Shown: positions 14,182-15,792 of the stretch, piece by piece
Layout of the letters: every line of letters begins with the position of its first letter
How positions within the stretch are numbered: position 1 is the first letter of the stretch
DNA from: JAGMDK01 sp023128695
GTDB taxonomy: Bacteria > Planctomycetota > Phycisphaerae > UBA1845 > Fen-1342
Length of the DNA stretch: 15,792 bases
NCBI GenBank assembly: GCA_030628805.1
Contig: DAOVQG010000077.1
Span: forward strand, 1-15,792
Direction: 5' to 3'
The notes under the pieces: generated by a model
What the model was told of the DNA's origin: nothing
The model's input: only the letters and a program-made list of their open reading frames with translations
Databases searched by the model: none
Program-made: the position numbers and the translations under genes

Positions 14182-15555
14182 ATGCCTGATCCGATTCGTT
14201 TCTACAGCACCAATCGTAATGTGCCGGCCATCACTCTCGACGAGGCTCTGCTGCAAGGCCAGGCCGGCGACCGAGGGCTTTTCCTGCCGGAAGCGTTCCC
14301 GGCCATCTCCGCCGACGAGCTTGTGAGCATGGCCGGCCGATCGTATTCATACGTCGCGCATGCGATCCTGCGAAAATACACCCTCGGCGTGATTGACGAC
14401 GCGACCCTCAAATCGCTCTGCGAGGATGCGTACGACTTCGACGTTCCACTGGAGCGCGTCAGCGGGCGACTGCATCTGATGCGTCTCGACCGCGGTCCGA
14501 CCGCCTCGTTTAAGGACTTCGCCGCCCGCATGATGGCCCGTTGGATGAGCGTGTTGATGAGGGAGCAGGACGACGAGCTGGTAATCCTGACCGCCACCTC
14601 CGGCGACACGGGCAGCGCCGTCGCCCACGCCTATCACGGCGTCGAGCGGATGCGGGTCGTGGTGCTCTTTCCGCCGGCCGAGGTCTCCGGCCGCCAGCGG
14701 AAGCAGATGACCACGATCGGCGGCAACGTGACCACGATCGGCATCGACGGGCAATTCGACGATTGCCAGGCGATGGTCAAGCGGGCGTTTGCCGACCCGG
14801 CGTTGAAGCACATTCGACTCACGTCCGCCAACTCGATCAACATTGGCCGGCTACTGCCGCAGAGCGTGTATTACGTGTATGCCTACGTCAATCTGGCGGA
14901 TGTGGCTGCCCAGGAGCCGATCACAATTTGCGTCCCGTCGGGGAATTTCGGGGACATGATGGGGGCGATCATCGCCCGCCGGATGGGGCTGCCGACCCAG
15001 CGCCTCATCATCGCGACCAACGCGAACGACGAGGTGCCGAGGTATCTGGAGACCGGGCGCTACGAGAAGATCACCCCCTCCCGCGTTTGCATCTCCAACG
15101 CCATGAATGTGGGACATCCCTCCAACTTGGCCCGGCTGGTGGACGTGTACGGCGGCTGGATGGACGAGACGGGGGTTGTCCGCCGGCAGCCGGACCTGGA
15201 GGCTATGCGTCGCGACCTGTACGCGATCAGCATCGACGATGACGAGACGCGGGCGACGATCAAGGAAGCCTACGACCGCCACGGCGTGATCCTGGAGCCG
15301 CACGGAGCGGTTGGGTGGGCCGGGTTGGAGCACTACCTGCGCGACCATCCGGAAGCCGCCGGCCGGTCGGCGGTCTCGGTCGAGACGGCCCACCCGGCGA
15401 AATTCCCTGAGGAGATTCAAAGACTCATCGGCGTCGAACCCGAAATACCACCCAGCCTGGCCGGTCTGGAAAAGAAGCCGGAATCATACGAGAAGCTGGC
15501 GGCGGCGTATGAGCCGTTTCGAGACTGGCTCCTGGAGTGGGTGCGGAAGGGTTAG
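14182..15555 (+). CDS. thrC: Threonine synthase
   Basis: Converts O-phospho-L-homoserine to L-threonine with PLP, the last step of threonine synthesis in the cytoplasm. The product has 457 residues from the ATG at 14182 (MPDPIRFYSTNRNVPAITL), with GAGTGAGGT just upstream; a GTG at 14173 is less likely. It shows the N-terminal 'Y-x-S-T-N-R-x-x-x-x-x-x-L-x-x-A-L-L-x-G-x-x-x-D-x-G-L-F-L-P' signature of the longer, bacterial/yeast-type threonine synthase class. The PLP lysine is K111 in GPTASFKDFA and the phosphate-binding loop is ATSGDTGSA (138-146). PSGNFGDMMGAIIARRMGLP and NVGHPSNLARL (a substrate-site loop) follow. Full length for this class. It stands alone with no hom or thrB beside it. Confidence 0.96.
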   Translation: MPDPIRFYSTNRNVPAITLDEALLQGQAGDRGLFLPEAFPAISADELVSMAGRSYSYVAHAILRKYTLGVIDDATLKSLCEDAYDFDVPLERVSGRLHLMRLDRGPTASFKDFAARMMARWMSVLMREQDDELVILTATSGDTGSAVAHAYHGVERMRVVVLFPPAEVSGRQRKQMTTIGGNVTTIGIDGQFDDCQAMVKRAFADPALKHIRLTSANSINIGRLLPQSVYYVYAYVNLADVAAQEPITICVPSGNFGDMMGAIIARRMGLPTQRLIIATNANDEVPRYLETGRYEKITPSRVCISNAMNVGHPSNLARLVDVYGGWMDETGVVRRQPDLEAMRRDLYAISIDDDETRATIKEAYDRHGVILEPHGAVGWAGLEHYLRDHPEAAGRSAVSVETAHPAKFPEEIQRLIGVEPEIPPSLAGLEKKPESYEKLAAAYEPFRDWLLEWVRKG

Positions 15556-15560
15556 TTCCG

Positions 15561-15660
15561 TTTCAGAAAACATCTGGCGTTAGTCGGGAGGGCGAGGCTC
15601 CTGCCGAGCCGCGGCTCGCCAGGAGGCTCGCCCTCCCATGGCGACGGACTTTTTCTGAAA
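15561..15660 (+). repeat. Nested palindrome with 10-bp terminal inverted repeats; likely thrC terminator
   Basis: A perfect outer pair, TTTCAGAAAA (15561-15570) and TTTTCTGAAA (15651-15660), encloses an inner GC-rich palindrome (15586-15637) running from GGGAGGGCGAGGCTCCTG to CAGGAGGCTCGCCCTCCC. The element begins five bases after the thrC stop. It can form a long cruciform and could end transcription. The 100-bp length with terminal inverted repeats is MITE-like. Confidence 0.65.
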
Positions 15661-15711
15661 TTGCTTTAGTGCCGCGTTTCATAAATAGCTCGACAATCCC
15701 ACATCGAAGAA

Positions 15712-15776
15712 GAGTCGCGTCAGCGAGAAGATGAGTCGCGCCAGCGAGAAGAAGAGCCGCGGGCTTCAGCCCGCGC
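15712..15776 (+). repeat. 21-bp tandem repeat followed by a short palindrome
   Basis: Two 21-bp units (15712-15732 and 15733-15753), each GAGTCGCG(T/C)CAGCGAGAAGA plus T or A, are followed by a partial third (GAGCCGCG). That runs into a CCGCGGGCTTCAGCCCGCG palindrome. No gene is visible from 15661 to the window end. Confidence 0.65.
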
Positions 15777-15792
15777 GGTGCCCCGCAAGAGA

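Noticed and set aside
1..15792. CRISPR array, toxin-antitoxin pair or restriction-modification genes
   Set aside because: I found no regular repeat-spacer pattern and no methylase, nuclease or toxin motifs in any plausible frame.

Overview
The window looks like chromosome from a high-GC member of the Planctomycetota. This is an inference from the style of the integrase, the CHC2-TOPRIM-DUF3987 replication protein, the AlpA-like regulator and the protease/capsid module, and from GC-rich dispersed palindromes between genes. There was no database search.

Layout. Positions 1-707 hold debris on the minus strand: the first 18 codons of a probable transposase and an N-terminal fragment of a tyrosine recombinase. 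A complete tRNA-Thr(UGU) lies at 756-828. An integrative element of about 8.6 kb begins in its 3' part and ends at a perfect 59-bp copy of the tRNA 3' end at 9398-9456. Right of the element are tRNA-Cys(GCA) (minus), an AMP-forming acyl-CoA synthetase (minus), a soluble PAS-PAS-GAF hybrid histidine kinase (minus) and threonine synthase thrC (plus). Palindromic repeats separate these chromosomal genes.

The element. All its genes are on the minus strand. In transcription order they are: a winged-helix-like protein (8513-9124) and an unrecognised 156-aa protein (7994-8464); a capsid unit (7791-5414) made of a small HTH-like protein, a prohead protease and an HK97-fold (Mu gpT-like) capsid protein; an AlpA-type regulator; a short unknown protein; a primase/helicase; and the integrase next to the tRNA. 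The capsid unit has a good sigma70-type promoter (TTGACA, 16 bp, CATAAT) overlapped by three 8-bp repeats at exact 11-bp steps, and it ends in a strong hairpin/T-tract terminator. No portal, terminase, tail or lysis gene is present. The element therefore resembles a phage-satellite-like island carrying only protease and capsid, or a decayed remnant of one.

Damage or recoding. The protease and capsid frames are one continuous frame split by a single in-frame TAG, with family-like sequence on both sides. An internal ATG with a good ribosome-binding site could still give the capsid protein alone. The integrase is split by a one-base shift between its core-binding and catalytic halves, though all catalytic residues survive. 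The integrase frame runs antisense into the tRNA and stops there. In the excised circle the same frame would continue for 51 more residues, so integration itself changes the enzyme's C-terminus. A 19-bp duplicated motif near both ends is a candidate integrase arm-binding site.
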